Shown here in pieces: positions 46,895 through 56,211 of a DNA stretch of 64,000 nt. Below the pieces are notes generated by a model. The model did not search any database and was not told where the DNA came from. It was given only the letters and a program-made list of their open reading frames with translations. The stretch covers positions 62,001 to 126,000 of the forward strand of contig NZ_BAXA01000004.1 in NCBI RefSeq assembly GCF_000698125.1. Direction: 5' to 3'. Numbering within the stretch: position 1 is the first letter of the stretch; each line of letters starts with the position of its first letter. The stretch is from Geomicrobium sp. JCM 19038 (GTDB lineage: Bacteria; Bacillota; Bacilli; Bacillales; Marinococcaceae). The translations under genes were made by a program, and so were the position numbers.

Positions 46895-47556
46895 TTACGG
46901 TCTCACATCGAGTGTTCTCGTACCACGATGGAGTAGGAATACGTAAAAACCAATAAAGAAGAGGGTAAAGTAAATCGGTAAAATTGATTCGAAAAGCGGA
47001 TGACTCGTAATCATAGTGATTGCAACACCTAATGCGATATATAGTGCACCCTGAACCCAATGTTTGTAAAATCCGAAGCTAATCGACCACCCGATTAGAA
47101 AGAATAGTAGGATACTCGCCGAATAAGTTAAAGACTCTACGATTGAAGGAAACATGCTTTGATTTTCAATAATTCTATCTGAATACAGTTGATCCCATCC
47201 GGTTGCTAACAGCACTCCGTGTATCAAGAACGAGAGTAAGGTTGTAAAGATCACAATCACGACCGTAACGAGGATTCCTGAAAAGAGCACACTTCGAAAG
47301 TAAATCCGACGTGTGAGTCCTGTGGAAAGGTAGTGGTTCAAAAAGCCTCCCATTGATAGTAGTCCGACAATGAGCATGAATACAGTGTTGATGAAAAGGA
47401 CCCTTCAATAAACGTCCACGTAATTTCGCCTTGAGTAAAGTACGTTACGACGTTAATCCCAATATAGATGAGTAAATAGATGCTAATATACCATACTGAC
47501 CATGATGAGAACTCTTTTGTTTGAGTACGAATGGCGAGAGATTGTTTACTCGTCAT
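46895..47556 (-). CDS. ABC transporter permease of the GntR-linked cluster (frame break)
   Basis: About 220 residues after repair, six predicted transmembrane segments. It has no strong family motif beyond an ABC-2-like hydrophobic pattern. The frame breaks at about 47405: one T restores EGSFFINTVFMLIVGLLSMGGFLNHYLSTGLTRR. ATG 47556 has GGAGGAG 8 nt upstream and overlaps the ATPase stop. Functions with the ATPase at 47546-48422. Confidence 0.74.
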
Positions 47557-48422
47557 CTTCATTCTCCTCCTCCGTTAAGTGAATAAAAAGATCTTGAAGG
47601 GAAACGAATGAGCGTTCTAAATTCAGCTCAGCTAAGCGACGCTGATCATCGTCAGTAAATGAACCGTAAATCATAACAGACTTCGTCGGTCCAAGTTGTT
47701 GGGTCGCGACAATCGTTTTGTCTTTCGAGAACTCATTTACGCTTTGTTCGTCTCCGGTAATGCGGTATCCGCGCTGTTGAAATGCTTCTTTATCTTCGTG
47801 AGTAAAAAGGCTACCGTTTTTAATGATGATTACTTCTTCAAATAACGTCTCCATTTCAGAAATAAGGTGAGTGGATAGAATGATCAGCCTAGGATGTTCC
47901 ATAAAATCGTTTAGCACTTCTTTGTAGAACAACTCCCTTGCTGGAGCGTCCATGCCTAAATAGGCTTCATCAAAAATGGTCACAGGAGCTCGACTGGCTA
48001 AACCGATGACCACTTGCATTGCAGAGGCCATTCCTTTGGATAATTTGGCAACTTCTAAGTCTTTAGAAACCCGAAACCGTTTTAATAGTTGATGCATAGT
48101 CGTGATCGAAATTAGGACGGAACTTCGCATAGGTTTCAATATAATCGCCTACTTTTTCCGTTTCATATTCGAAGTTATGGTCACGAACGAAGATCATTTG
48201 CTCCACTGCGTGTTCATTTTCAAACGTAGTCTCGTTATTAAGAGTTACTGTCCCGTTTGATGCTTGTTGAAAAGCAGTGAGAATGGATAATAAGGTTGTT
48301 TTACCAGCGCCATTCCGACCTAGAAGCCCAACGATTTTGGGTCCTTCAAGTTGAAATGAAATATTATGCAGAATCGTTTTTTGTTTACGTGTAAACGAGA
48401 CTTGATTAAAGTTAATCTTCAT
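47546..48422 (-). CDS. ABC transporter ATPase, YtrB-like (frame break)
   Basis: About 292 residues after repair. Walker A LLGRNGAGKTTLLSILTAF; signature is unusual (LSKGMASAMQVVIGLA instead of LSGGQ), as in YtrB-type ATPases; Walker B VTIFDEAYLGMDAPARE; switch STHLISEMETLFEEV. A break at about 48097 (two bases short) lies between NFDHDYA and LLKRFRVSKDLEV. It overlaps the GntR gene by 11 bp upstream and the permease gene downstream. Role: exporter or cell-envelope stress type ABC system, by family analogy. Confidence 0.85.
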
Positions 48423-48792
48423 TTGGATGTCCTCCTCTTTTGAATATCAATGAGTGCAATTCATCTTCAGAAATGCTTAGACGTTCTGCTTCTTTGTGCA
48501 TCGGTTCAACATATTCTCGTAAGAAATGCTCTTTTCTTTTCTCAAGTAATTGTTGTTTGGAACCTGAAGCAACAAACATCCCGACTCCCCGTTTCTTATA
48601 CAGAATTCCAGCATCTACGAGCTGGTTGATTCCTTTTAAAATCGTGGCTGGGTTGATTTTATAAAATGCGACGAGCTGGTTCGTAGAAGGTGCTTGTGTT
48701 TCTTCGAGTAGTCTTCCTTCAATAATCTCATCTTCAATCATTTCTCTAATTTGCAAGTAGATCGGTCGAGTATCATCTAATGTCGGTCGCAA
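48412..48792 (-). CDS. GntR-family regulator, YtrA subfamily
   Basis: 126 residues with TTG start 48792. N-terminal winged helix RPIYLQIREMIEDEIIEGRLLEETQAPSTNQLVAFYKINPATILKGINQLVDAGILYKKRGVGMFV; a short C-terminal dimerisation tail (EHFLREYVEPMHKEAERLSI) replaces the usual effector domain. This is the YtrA type that represses its own ABC operon and often responds to cell-wall active compounds. It is first in the three-gene unit and its promoter contains an inverted repeat at 48830-48851. Confidence 0.88.
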   Translation of the reverse strand: MRPTLDDTRPIYLQIREMIEDEIIEGRLLEETQAPSTNQLVAFYKINPATILKGINQLVDAGILYKKRGVGMFVASGSKQQLLEKRKEHFLREYVEPMHKEAERLSISEDELHSLIFKRGGHPNED

Positions 48793-48829
48793 TCGACATC
48801 ACCGCCTTCGTAAACGACTTAGTTAATTG

Positions 48830-48879
48830 GTTAGTTGGTTATGTAACTAACTATATGACTGTGCGTGTGATTTTGTCAA
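48830..48879 (-). promoter_or_regulatory. Promoter and operator of the GntR-ABC operon
   Basis: On the minus strand TTGACA (48879-48874), 18-bp spacer, TATAGT (48855-48850). The inverted repeat GTTAGTT-GGTTATGT-AACTAAC (48830-48851) with a nested GTTA-TG-TAAC overlaps the -10 end and the start site, as expected for an autoregulatory repressor operator. Confidence 0.7.
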
Positions 48880-48890
48880 TATAAATTTCA

Positions 48891-48904
48891 TGTATCCGCT
48901 TTCA
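48891..48904 (+). promoter_or_regulatory. cre-like site upstream of the mannitol operon
   Basis: TGTATCCGCTTTCA fits the relaxed CcpA consensus TGWAANCGNTNWCA with a single mismatch at position 5. About 65 bp before the mtl -35 element. Catabolite repression of mannitol genes by CcpA is established in bacilli; the site is inferred. Confidence 0.5.
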
Positions 48905-48906
48905 AC

Positions 48907-48947
48907 AAATGCAATCTTGTCGTCGCGTTGGCGACAAGATTGCATTT
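48907..48947 (+). promoter_or_regulatory. Perfect 16-bp inverted repeat, candidate MtlR operator
   Basis: AAATGCAATCTTGTCG (48907-48922) and its exact reverse complement (48932-48947) flank a 9-bp spacer. The inner part TTGTC...GACAA resembles the MtlR box TTGNCACA-N4-TGTGNCAA of geobacilli. The centre lies about 64 bp upstream of the expected mtl transcription start, a suitable place for an activator. A terminator-like role is less likely since no gene ends here. Confidence 0.5.
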
Positions 48948-48955
48948 TCCTTTTA

Positions 48956-48984
48956 TTGTTGCACGCGTTAGGGCACGCTACACT
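48956..48984 (+). promoter_or_regulatory. Promoter of the mannitol operon
   Basis: TTGTTG (48956-48961), 17-bp spacer, TACACT (48979-48984). The weak -35 and -10 agree with a promoter that needs the activator MtlR. Confidence 0.55.
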
Positions 48985-49026
48985 TGAATTAATAAAATGA
49001 ACAACATAGCAAAGGGGGAACCGTAC

Positions 49027-50745
49027 GTGTCTGAGAAAAAAAGTATCCGTGCACGTATTCAACGGTTTGGTAGTCATTTAAGTAGTATGATTATGCCGAA
49101 CATCGGGGCATTTATTGCTTGGGGTATCTTAACCGCAATTGCCGTACCGACTGAAATTGGCATGTTAGAAGCTTTCGTAGATCCAATGGTGTTCTACTTA
49201 CTACCGTTACTTATTGCGTTTGCTGGTGGGCGAATGATCCACGATTTCCGAGGTGGTGTAGTTGGTGCAACAGCCGCAATGGGTGTTATTGTAGCGGCAG
49301 ATATACCGATGTTTATCGGAGCAATGATCATGGGACCTCTCGGGGGTTATGTGATTAAGAAGTTTGACCAAGTTATGGACGGTAAAGTGCGTCCAGGCTT
49401 TGAGATGTTAATTAACAACTTCTCCGCCGGTATTATCGGTGCATTACTCGCGATCATTGGTTCGCTTGCGGTAGGTCCTGTTGTACAAGGGTTCACAGTG
49501 GCGCTCGGTGCGGGTGTTGATGCGATGATTTCAATCGGTGCATTACCACTTGTCTCTCTCTTTATCGAGCCAGCCAAGATTCTTTTCTTAAATAATGCGA
49601 TTAACCATGGAATTATTAGTCCACTTGCGACTAGCCAAGTGTATGAGTATGGACAGTCGATGTTATTCATGCTTGAGGCAAACCCTGGACCAGGTATTGG
49701 TATTTTGCTAGCCTTTATGATTTTTGGAAAAGGTGCAGCGAAAGCCTCCTCTTACGGTGCGGGTGTCATTCACTTCTTCGGTGGTATTCACGAAATTTAC
49801 TTCCCATACGTCCTCATGAAACCACTTCTTATTGTTGCGGTCATTGCAGGTGGTATGAGTGGTGTGTTTATGGTGCAGTTATTGGATGTTGGGTTAACAA
49901 GTGTGCCAGCACCAGGAAGTATTATTATGATCCTAGCGTTTGCGGCTAGCGGAAGTCACCTTGGTGCAATTATTTCTGTACTCGTTGCAGCTGCTGTTAC
50001 CTTCGCAATTGCAGCGCCAATCTTGAAGTTTGATCGTAAAGGTGAAGTGGAAAACATTGAAGAGGCACAAGCGAAAGTAGCGGCTATGAAATCTGGCAAA
50101 AACAATGAAGCAACACAAGCAGAGCCAGAGGCAAATCAATTCAGCCAAGTATCTACAATCATTTTTGCTTGTGATGCGGGCATGGGCTCAAGTGCGATGG
50201 GCGCATCCATTATGAAAGATCGCGTTAAAAAAGCAGGAATTGAAGGTGTAGATGTGAGCAACACATCCATTAGTAACATTCCTGAACACGCAGATCTTGT
50301 CATTACGCACAAAGATTTGACGACACGAGCGAAGGAACAGCATCCGAATGCGATACACGTATCCGTCGATAATTTCATGAACAGCCCTCGCTATAAAGAG
50401 ATTATAGATAAGTTACAAGGCAACGAAGACGAGGTTGTTCAAGAGAGTGACGCGGTGGATGACAAAGCAATCAACAAAGTCATTTTTGCGTGTGACGCTG
50501 GAATGGGTTCAAGTGCAATGGGTGCTTCAATCCTAAAAGATAAGTTCAAAAAGGCAGGATTAACAGAGATCCATGTGTCAAACACATCCATTAGCAACAT
50601 TCCGAGTGATGCGGATCTTGTGATTACGCATAAAGATTTAACGACAAGAGCAAAAGAGCAACAGCCAAATGCTGAGCATATCTCGGTTGACAACTTCTTA
50701 AATAGTCCGAGATACACGGAACTTGTTGAACGTCTGAAAAACTAA
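49027..50745 (+). CDS. mtlA: Mannitol-specific PTS EIICB with two tandem EIIB domains
   Basis: 572 residues from GTG 49027 (AAAGGGGGA precedes by about 8 nt; an upstream ATG at 48997 has no such site). Transports and phosphorylates mannitol. The EIIC membrane domain (residues 1-340) has MIMPNIGAFIAWG, GGIHEIYFPYVLMKPLL (GIHE motif) and LNNAINHGIISP. A linker (about 340-374) is followed by two EIIB domains. Each has ACDAGMGSSAMGAS with the phosphorylated Cys, at residues 382 and 489, and each ends with VDNF[ML]NSPRY. The copies are 107 residues apart and clearly similar in protein but differ at many third codon positions, so the duplication is not recent. Bacillus subtilis MtlA has one EIIB domain (478 residues). 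Confidence 0.94.
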   Translation: MSEKKSIRARIQRFGSHLSSMIMPNIGAFIAWGILTAIAVPTEIGMLEAFVDPMVFYLLPLLIAFAGGRMIHDFRGGVVGATAAMGVIVAADIPMFIGAMIMGPLGGYVIKKFDQVMDGKVRPGFEMLINNFSAGIIGALLAIIGSLAVGPVVQGFTVALGAGVDAMISIGALPLVSLFIEPAKILFLNNAINHGIISPLATSQVYEYGQSMLFMLEANPGPGIGILLAFMIFGKGAAKASSYGAGVIHFFGGIHEIYFPYVLMKPLLIVAVIAGGMSGVFMVQLLDVGLTSVPAPGSIIMILAFAASGSHLGAIISVLVAAAVTFAIAAPILKFDRKGEVENIEEAQAKVAAMKSGKNNEATQAEPEANQFSQVSTIIFACDAGMGSSAMGASIMKDRVKKAGIEGVDVSNTSISNIPEHADLVITHKDLTTRAKEQHPNAIHVSVDNFMNSPRYKEIIDKLQGNEDEVVQESDAVDDKAINKVIFACDAGMGSSAMGASILKDKFKKAGLTEIHVSNTSISNIPSDADLVITHKDLTTRAKEQQPNAEHISVDNFLNSPRYTELVERLKN

Positions 50746-50761
50746 TAAAGGAGGTAGCCAA

Positions 50762-52800
50762 ATGCAACTTACCGCAAGAGAAAGACAGGTAGTGACACTG
50801 CTTTTAGCAGCGTCTTCACCGTTGACTCAAGCCTCACTTGCTGAGGCTACTTCTGTTAGTTTACGTACGATTCAAAGAGACTTAAAAGGGATAGAAAAAG
50901 AGCTTGCAAAGATTAATGTCAATCTCCAACGTTTACCTGACCAAACCGTCCAACTTCGAGGCGACACACACGTATTAGCGCAGTATGTAAAAACGGATAC
51001 CCATCGTGATTACACGAGTGATGAGCGGCAGCAAGTCCTACTTGTTCGGCTCTTGCAAGAGCGTGAACCAGTAAAGCTTTTTACACTCTCATCAGAGTTA
51101 CGTGTGACAGCTGCTACAATCAGCTCAGACTTAGATAAGGCGTCACAATGGCTCGAAACATATGGTCTACAAGTGGTTAGGAAAAGGGGATACGGCATTG
51201 AGATTCAAGGTGCTGAAGAACGTAAACGACGAGCACTTAGTGGCATTATTGCAATTCACTTTAATGAAAGTGAATTGTATGAGGTGCTTTATGAAGAGAA
51301 CGTTCACAATCAAATTGCTGAACGATTACTTCATATCGTTGATGTCGAACGGGTTAAAGAAGTCTCCCATGTCATTCAAACAGAGAAGCCTGCGTTGTTT
51401 CCGTATATAGCCGATCAATCGTTAATTGCTCTAGTTGTTCATACGGCGCTTGCTGTGAAGCGGTTAGAACTTGGAGAAATCATAATGATGGATACCGATC
51501 AGTTAGAAGCATTGCGCAAAATGGAAGAGTTTGAAGTGGCTTCAATGCTTGCACGAGCGTTAGAAAAACAAATGAACATTCGCATTCCAGGTGAAGAAGT
51601 AGGGTACCTTGCTATGCACTTGCGAGGAGCTCGAATTAGTGGGAGTCAAAGTCTGCCATTTGAGGAGCAGAATGCGGAGTTAATCGGTCGAATTAAAACA
51701 CTCATTTATGGTGTTGAAAAAGAGCTAAACACTTCGATTTATGGTCCAACACTTGTTCAGGACTTACTCGCCCATTTAAAGCCTGCGCTTTATCGAATTC
51801 GTCAAGGAATGCACATTTCAAACCCATTGCTTCAACGATTACAAAATGATTATGAAACGTTGTTCAACATTGTGCGTGGACAAGCACAAGTTGCTTTTGA
51901 GCCATTACAGTTACCAGATGAAGAGATTGGTTATTTGTGTTTGCATTTTGGTTCGGTTCTTGAGAGAAGAAAGCGTAGCCACCACGTGTCTGCTCTAGTT
52001 ATTTGCCCTAGTGGCATCGGTTCTGCAAAAATGTTAGCGAGTCGAATCGAGCAAGAAATTCCTGAAATCTCAACAATTAAAAATGCTTCATTGTTAGAAC
52101 TGAGTAAGGAAAAAGCAAATTACGATGTGATTATCTCAACGGTGAATATTGATGATATGGACCGAGTATTTCATGTAAGTCCGGTATTAACGGAACAGGA
52201 AGTGAAAGAAATCCGTCAGTACATTCGTGGCTTACCGACAAAGAACCCAACGAAAACTCAAGATCAACCGTCGGCGTGAAGGTCGCATTTCAGCAAATCT
52301 CCTCATTAAGCGCGATGATAGAACGGTTACTCGAATCGATTCGGTTTTTCTCCCATCGCGACGTATGGCAAGGAATCGAAGCGAGTGTAGAAGAGATGCA
52401 TCGGCTTGGTTTTGTCGATCACGTTGATGCGATTGTGACGATGCTTAAAGAGCGTGAACGGGTGGGTGGGCTTGCGATTCCGAATACGGATATTGCATTG
52501 TATCATGGACGTAATGATGCGGTCCGCGATCCCTTTTTCAATGTCATTGATTTAGAGGAAGCGATCTCACTACCGTCGATGATTGAAGGTCATGAGTGGG
52601 TGAAACGAATTGTAGTTTATGCAGCTCCAAAAGAAATCACACCTCATCATTTGTCCTTTTTAAGCTACGTGAGTACGTTATTTATTGGTTCAGAGCAAGA
52701 TGTAAAGGTCTTTAGTGAAGGGAAACGAGAAGAGCTACTAGCTTTATTAGAAGAAAAAGCAAAGCAGTATCTCATTAATTTTATTCGTGAAGGAGATTAA
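50762..52800 (+). CDS. mtlR: Mannitol operon activator MtlR (frame break)
   Basis: About 680 residues after repair, a PRD-type transcriptional activator. An N-terminal DeoR/Mga-like helix-turn-helix (residues 1-70, SLRTIQRDLKGIEKELAKI) and a second HTH (TAATISSDLDKASQWL) precede two PTS regulation domains (about 190-390, with YLAMHLRGARIS and YLCLHFGSV His motifs), an EIIB-Gat-like domain (VICPSGIGSAKML, Cys at residue 415) and a C-terminal EIIA-Mtl-like domain (GGLAIPNTDIALYHGRN). A break at about 52275 leaves the EIIA-like part in another frame, joined by an overlapping GTGA with no ribosome binding site; a single missing base is more likely than two genes. Controlled by phosphorylation through the PTS. 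Confidence 0.9.
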
Positions 52801-52804
52801 ATTT

Positions 52805-53233
52805 ATGATTTTAAAAGCTGAGAATATCCAACTAAACGTAGAGGTTGTATCTAGAGATGAAGCCATTGACCGTGCAGGAGAGGTGCTTGTACAAGAAGGG
52901 TATGTGAAACAAGACTACCTTGAGAAAATGCATGCTCGTGAGGCGCTGACATCTACGTATATGGGCAACTTGCTTGCAATTCCACACGGAACAGAAGATG
53001 CAAGAGATGAAGTAATTGAGTCTGGACTTAGCATTCTACTCCTTGACGAAAAAGTTCAGTGGGATGGAAATGATGTACAAGTTGTTATCGGAATTGCTGG
53101 GAAAGACGGCGAGCACTTAGAGATCTTATCTAAGATTGCGATTGCTTGTTCTGAAGAAGAAAATGTTCATGCACTGCTACAGTCAAAGTCTGCAGAAGAT
53201 GTTCTAAACTTCTTCTCGGAGGTAAATGCGTAA
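52805..53233 (+). CDS. mtlF: Mannitol-specific PTS EIIA component
   Basis: 142 residues. Accepts phosphate from HPr and passes it to the EIIB domain of MtlA. The phosphorylated His is in LLAIPHGTEDA; ALTSTYMGN and VVIGIAGKDGEHLEILSKIA are conserved EIIA-Mtl segments. ATG 52805 follows GAAGGAGAT. Only one EIIA exists for the two EIIB domains of MtlA in this operon. Confidence 0.94.
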   Translation: MILKAENIQLNVEVVSRDEAIDRAGEVLVQEGYVKQDYLEKMHAREALTSTYMGNLLAIPHGTEDARDEVIESGLSILLLDEKVQWDGNDVQVVIGIAGKDGEHLEILSKIAIACSEEENVHALLQSKSAEDVLNFFSEVNA

Positions 53234-54346
53234 ATGAATGCCGTGCACTTTGGAGCAGGGAATATTGGCAGAGGGTTTATCGGTGCACTTTTGCAACAAG
53301 CAGGCTACGCAGTTACGTTCGTGGATGTGAATGAAGAGGTTATTAACGCTCTTAAGTCTAGAAGAGGGTATACCGTAACCATTGCATCAGAAGAGCAATC
53401 AAGTTTTCAGGTTAATGGTGTTGACGGTTTGAATAGCCTGACGGAAGAAGATGAGGTTATTTCTGCGATAACGAATGCAGATCTTGTCACAACTGCGGTT
53501 GGACCGAACATTTTACCACGCATCGCTCCAGTCATTGCAAAGGGTATTGAGAAGCGAATCACAGCGACTCCGTTAAATATTATTGCGTGTGAAAATGCAA
53601 TTCGTGCGACGAGCACGTTGAAGTCTTATGTACTTGAACATGCAACGGAAGTTCCAGATTGGATTGGCTTTGCAGATGCTGCGGTCGACCGAATCGTACC
53701 GAGTGTTCCTTCGGAGGATGTTCTAGCAGTTACTGTTGAGCCGTTTTTCGAGTGGGTTGTAGAAGCGCCGATGTTGGTAGGCGATATGATCCTTGGGGAA
53801 GCGAAGCTCGTTGACGAACTTGACCCTTATTTAGAGCGCAAGCTCTTTACAGTAAATACAGGTCATGCAGCAGCGGCATACGCTGGAATGAAGCAAGGGA
53901 AAATGAGAATTGTTGATGCGATGCTTGATCGCGATATTGAGGAACATGTCCGCGGTGCGCTTCGTGAAACGTCAACCGTACTCGTTGAAGATTATGGGTT
54001 CGATGAAGACGAGCATAGACAATATGCTGAACGGATTGTAGAACGCTACAAAAACCCGTACTTGCAAGATACGGTTGCTCGAGTTGGACGTGGGCCGATC
54101 CGCAAACTTGGCCCAAATGATCGACTCGTAAAACCTGCGAAAGCTTTTGCTCGTAAAGGGAACCCAGAGCATCTCGTACAAGCAATTGTGAACGCGCTTG
54201 AGTTCTATGCAGACGATGATCCTGAAAGCGAACAATTACGAGCGTTAATTGAAGAGCATGGCGCTTATGAGGCATTTTTGAACGTAAGTGCTCTGTCTGA
54301 AGATGAGCCATTAGCTCAATTAGTAAAACAAAAACTTTCGTCGTAA
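53234..54346 (+). CDS. mtlD: Mannitol-1-phosphate 5-dehydrogenase
   Basis: 370 residues. Oxidises mannitol-1-phosphate to fructose-6-phosphate with NAD. HFGAGNIGRGFIGALLQQAGYAVTFVDV is the N-terminal NAD-binding and family signature; DRIVPS, KLFTVNTGHAAAAYAGM and the Lys of the active site motif follow. It starts directly after the mtlF stop. Last gene of the operon, followed by a terminator. Confidence 0.95.
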   Translation: MNAVHFGAGNIGRGFIGALLQQAGYAVTFVDVNEEVINALKSRRGYTVTIASEEQSSFQVNGVDGLNSLTEEDEVISAITNADLVTTAVGPNILPRIAPVIAKGIEKRITATPLNIIACENAIRATSTLKSYVLEHATEVPDWIGFADAAVDRIVPSVPSEDVLAVTVEPFFEWVVEAPMLVGDMILGEAKLVDELDPYLERKLFTVNTGHAAAAYAGMKQGKMRIVDAMLDRDIEEHVRGALRETSTVLVEDYGFDEDEHRQYAERIVERYKNPYLQDTVARVGRGPIRKLGPNDRLVKPAKAFARKGNPEHLVQAIVNALEFYADDDPESEQLRALIEEHGAYEAFLNVSALSEDEPLAQLVKQKLSS

Positions 54347-54351
54347 ATGGT

Positions 54352-54390
54352 AAGACTCCCACCAAAGGTTGCTTTGGTGGGAGTCTTTTT
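54352..54390. terminator. Terminator of the mannitol operon
   Basis: AAGACTCCCACCAAAG-GTTG-CTTTGGTGGGAGTCTT followed by more T; perfect 16-bp stem, also usable by the convergent tenA transcript. Confidence 0.93.
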
Positions 54391-54392
54391 AG

Positions 54393-55060
54393 TTAAATTG
54401 GCCAACCTTCTTGTTTGTAAGACATATCCCAAAATAGATATTCATATCGACTCGTGTTTAAGAAAATTTGTTCAAGTTTGTCCAGTTCTTTCTCAGACTT
54501 GTATTGTGCCAGTTCATCGAGAAGGTTTATAAGGTGTGTAGCAATTTCGCCAAATTGCTCTGAACTATACATCTGAACCCATTCCCCGTAAAACTCGTGC
54601 TCTGTACTACCTGGGGTTTTGGCGAGCGCTGTGCCAATCTCGTAATAACTCCAAGCGCATGGTAAAATGGCTACGATTAATTCAGCAAGTGATCCTTTTT
54701 CTGCTTCAGCGAGCATTGCACCGCTATAAGCGATCGTAATTGGACCTGGTGTTGTGTTTTCTAATTCTTCTTCGCTAATTCCAAGCCTTTTGGCGTAAGC
54801 TCTATGCAAGTCCATTTCGATGGCTAACGTTTCATGCAATGCATGAGAGAAAGAAGTCATTGTTTTTAAGTCTGGTGCGAGCACGACGGCTTTCGCCATC
54901 ACTTTACTATAATCAATCAAGTAGACATAATCTTGCTTCATGTAATACTTAAACGATTCAAGATCTAGAGAACCATCGCCAATGCCTTGAACGAATGGAT
55001 GCTGATGCTTGCTTGCCAAATTGAATCAGCAGTCTGTCGAATGCGCTTTGAAAAACTCAT
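54393..55060 (-). CDS. tenA: Aminopyrimidine aminohydrolase / thiaminase II TenA (frame break)
   Basis: About 222 residues after repair. Salvages thiamine pyrimidine by deaminating aminopyrimidines. HPFVQGIGDGSLDLESFKYYMKQDYVYL is the N-terminal signature; the active-site Cys is in ILPCAWSYYEIG, Glu in RYEYLFWDMSYKQEGW. A break at about 55016 (one G in TGG-CAAG) separates the first 16 residues MSFSKRIRQTADSIW from the rest. ATG 55060 follows GGAGG. Transcribed alone, convergent with mtlD. Confidence 0.9.
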
Positions 55061-55098
55061 TGAAAAACCTCCAATAATTAGTTGAAAAGGGGATTATG

Positions 55099-56211
55099 AT
55101 GACACACAAACTTTATTATGATGACGCTTATTTAAAAGAATTTGAAGCGAATGTGATTAAAACGACGAGTGACTACATTGTACTGGATCAAACCGCATTT
55201 TATCCAGAAGGAGGCGGACAGCCTGGTGATACCGGCATTTGGCTGGCGCCGAAGTGTATGACACTCAAGAAGTTGATGGGGAGATTCGTCATTACATCAA
55301 GGAGCCGATAGAACGTGCTACAGTGACCGGTGTCATCGATTGGCACCGAAGGTTTGATCACATGCAGCAACATCTAGGGCAACATCTTCTTAGTGCAACG
55401 TTTGACGATGTGTATGGCTATAAAACGATCGGATTTCACTTAGGTAAAGAAACGGTCACGATCGATCTTGATATTCCTTCGCTTCAAAACGAAGAGATGG
55501 TCCATGTCGAACGCGCTGTGAACTCTATCGTTTTTGAAAATCGAAACGTTGAAACCCGCTTTGTAACAAACGATCAGTTGCACCATTATCCATTACGTAA
55601 AGCGCCAACGGTAAACGAACAGATCCGACTTGTCATCGTTTCTGAGTATGACTATAACGGATGTGGAGGAACGCATCCTCTTACAACAAGTGAAGTGGGC
55701 ATCATCAAGCTACTAAAAACCGAAAAGGTTCGAAAAAGCGTACGATTGCACTTCGTATGCGGTCTAAGAGCCGTCCAACGTTGGAATATAGAAAATAATA
55801 AAATGGAAGAACAATTCACAGAGTTACGCCGAGTAAATGAGTTCCGTTCTAATCAACTTGAGCAAGCACACGAGCAACTGCATCACTATGAAGTTGGCGA
55901 GTGTGGATGGGACGCATTCGGTTATTGAACGGGTATATGAAAATAGGTCAATTAAAGACTTACAACTTCTTGCGAAGCTAGCAACTCAAGAGCAACCTAC
56001 ACTTACGGTACGCTTGTTTACTGTCATACCCCACGAAAAGGTACAGTGTGTTTTCGCAAGAGGAAACGACGTAGACCTAGATATGAACGAATGTTTAAAA
56101 GATTTTTTAGCTATGATTGGCGGAAAAGGAGGGGGCCAAAAGCAGCTTGCTCAAGGCGGGGCCCCTATAAAACAACGGTTGAACAGTTACATCAGATTAC
56201 TTAGCGACTAA
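55099..56211 (+). CDS. Alanyl-tRNA editing protein, AlaX/DHHA1 type (two frame breaks)
   Basis: About 371 residues after repair. Hydrolyses mischarged Ser- or Gly-tRNA(Ala). [17 protein letters not shown] is the N-terminal signature, [13 protein letters not shown] holds the zinc-binding Hxxx[17 protein letters not shown] the other two ligands (Cys, His). The C-terminal DHHA1 part ends with [17 protein letters not shown]. Breaks at about 55238 (one T restores [19 protein letters not shown]) and about 55895 (one base restores [20 protein letters not shown]). ATG 55099 is preferred to 55096 from the AAAAGGGG spacing. Its end overlaps the convergent M20 gene by 15 bp. Confidence 0.87.

Noticed and set aside
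48907-48947. Rho-independent terminator
   Set aside because: It lies between divergent genes with no transcript known to end there, and the T-run is interrupted; operator is favoured, though not proven.
50762-52800. mtlR as two separate genes (regulator plus stand-alone EIIA-like protein)
   Set aside because: The second part begins at GTG in a 4-bp overlap with no ribosome binding site, and domain order is that of full-length MtlR; one missing base at about 52275 is simpler given the many similar breaks.
53847-54365. Minus-strand open frame of 172 codons within mtlD
   Set aside because: It lies opposite a well-conserved mtlD frame, has no ribosome binding site and its translation has no recognisable fold; shadow frame.
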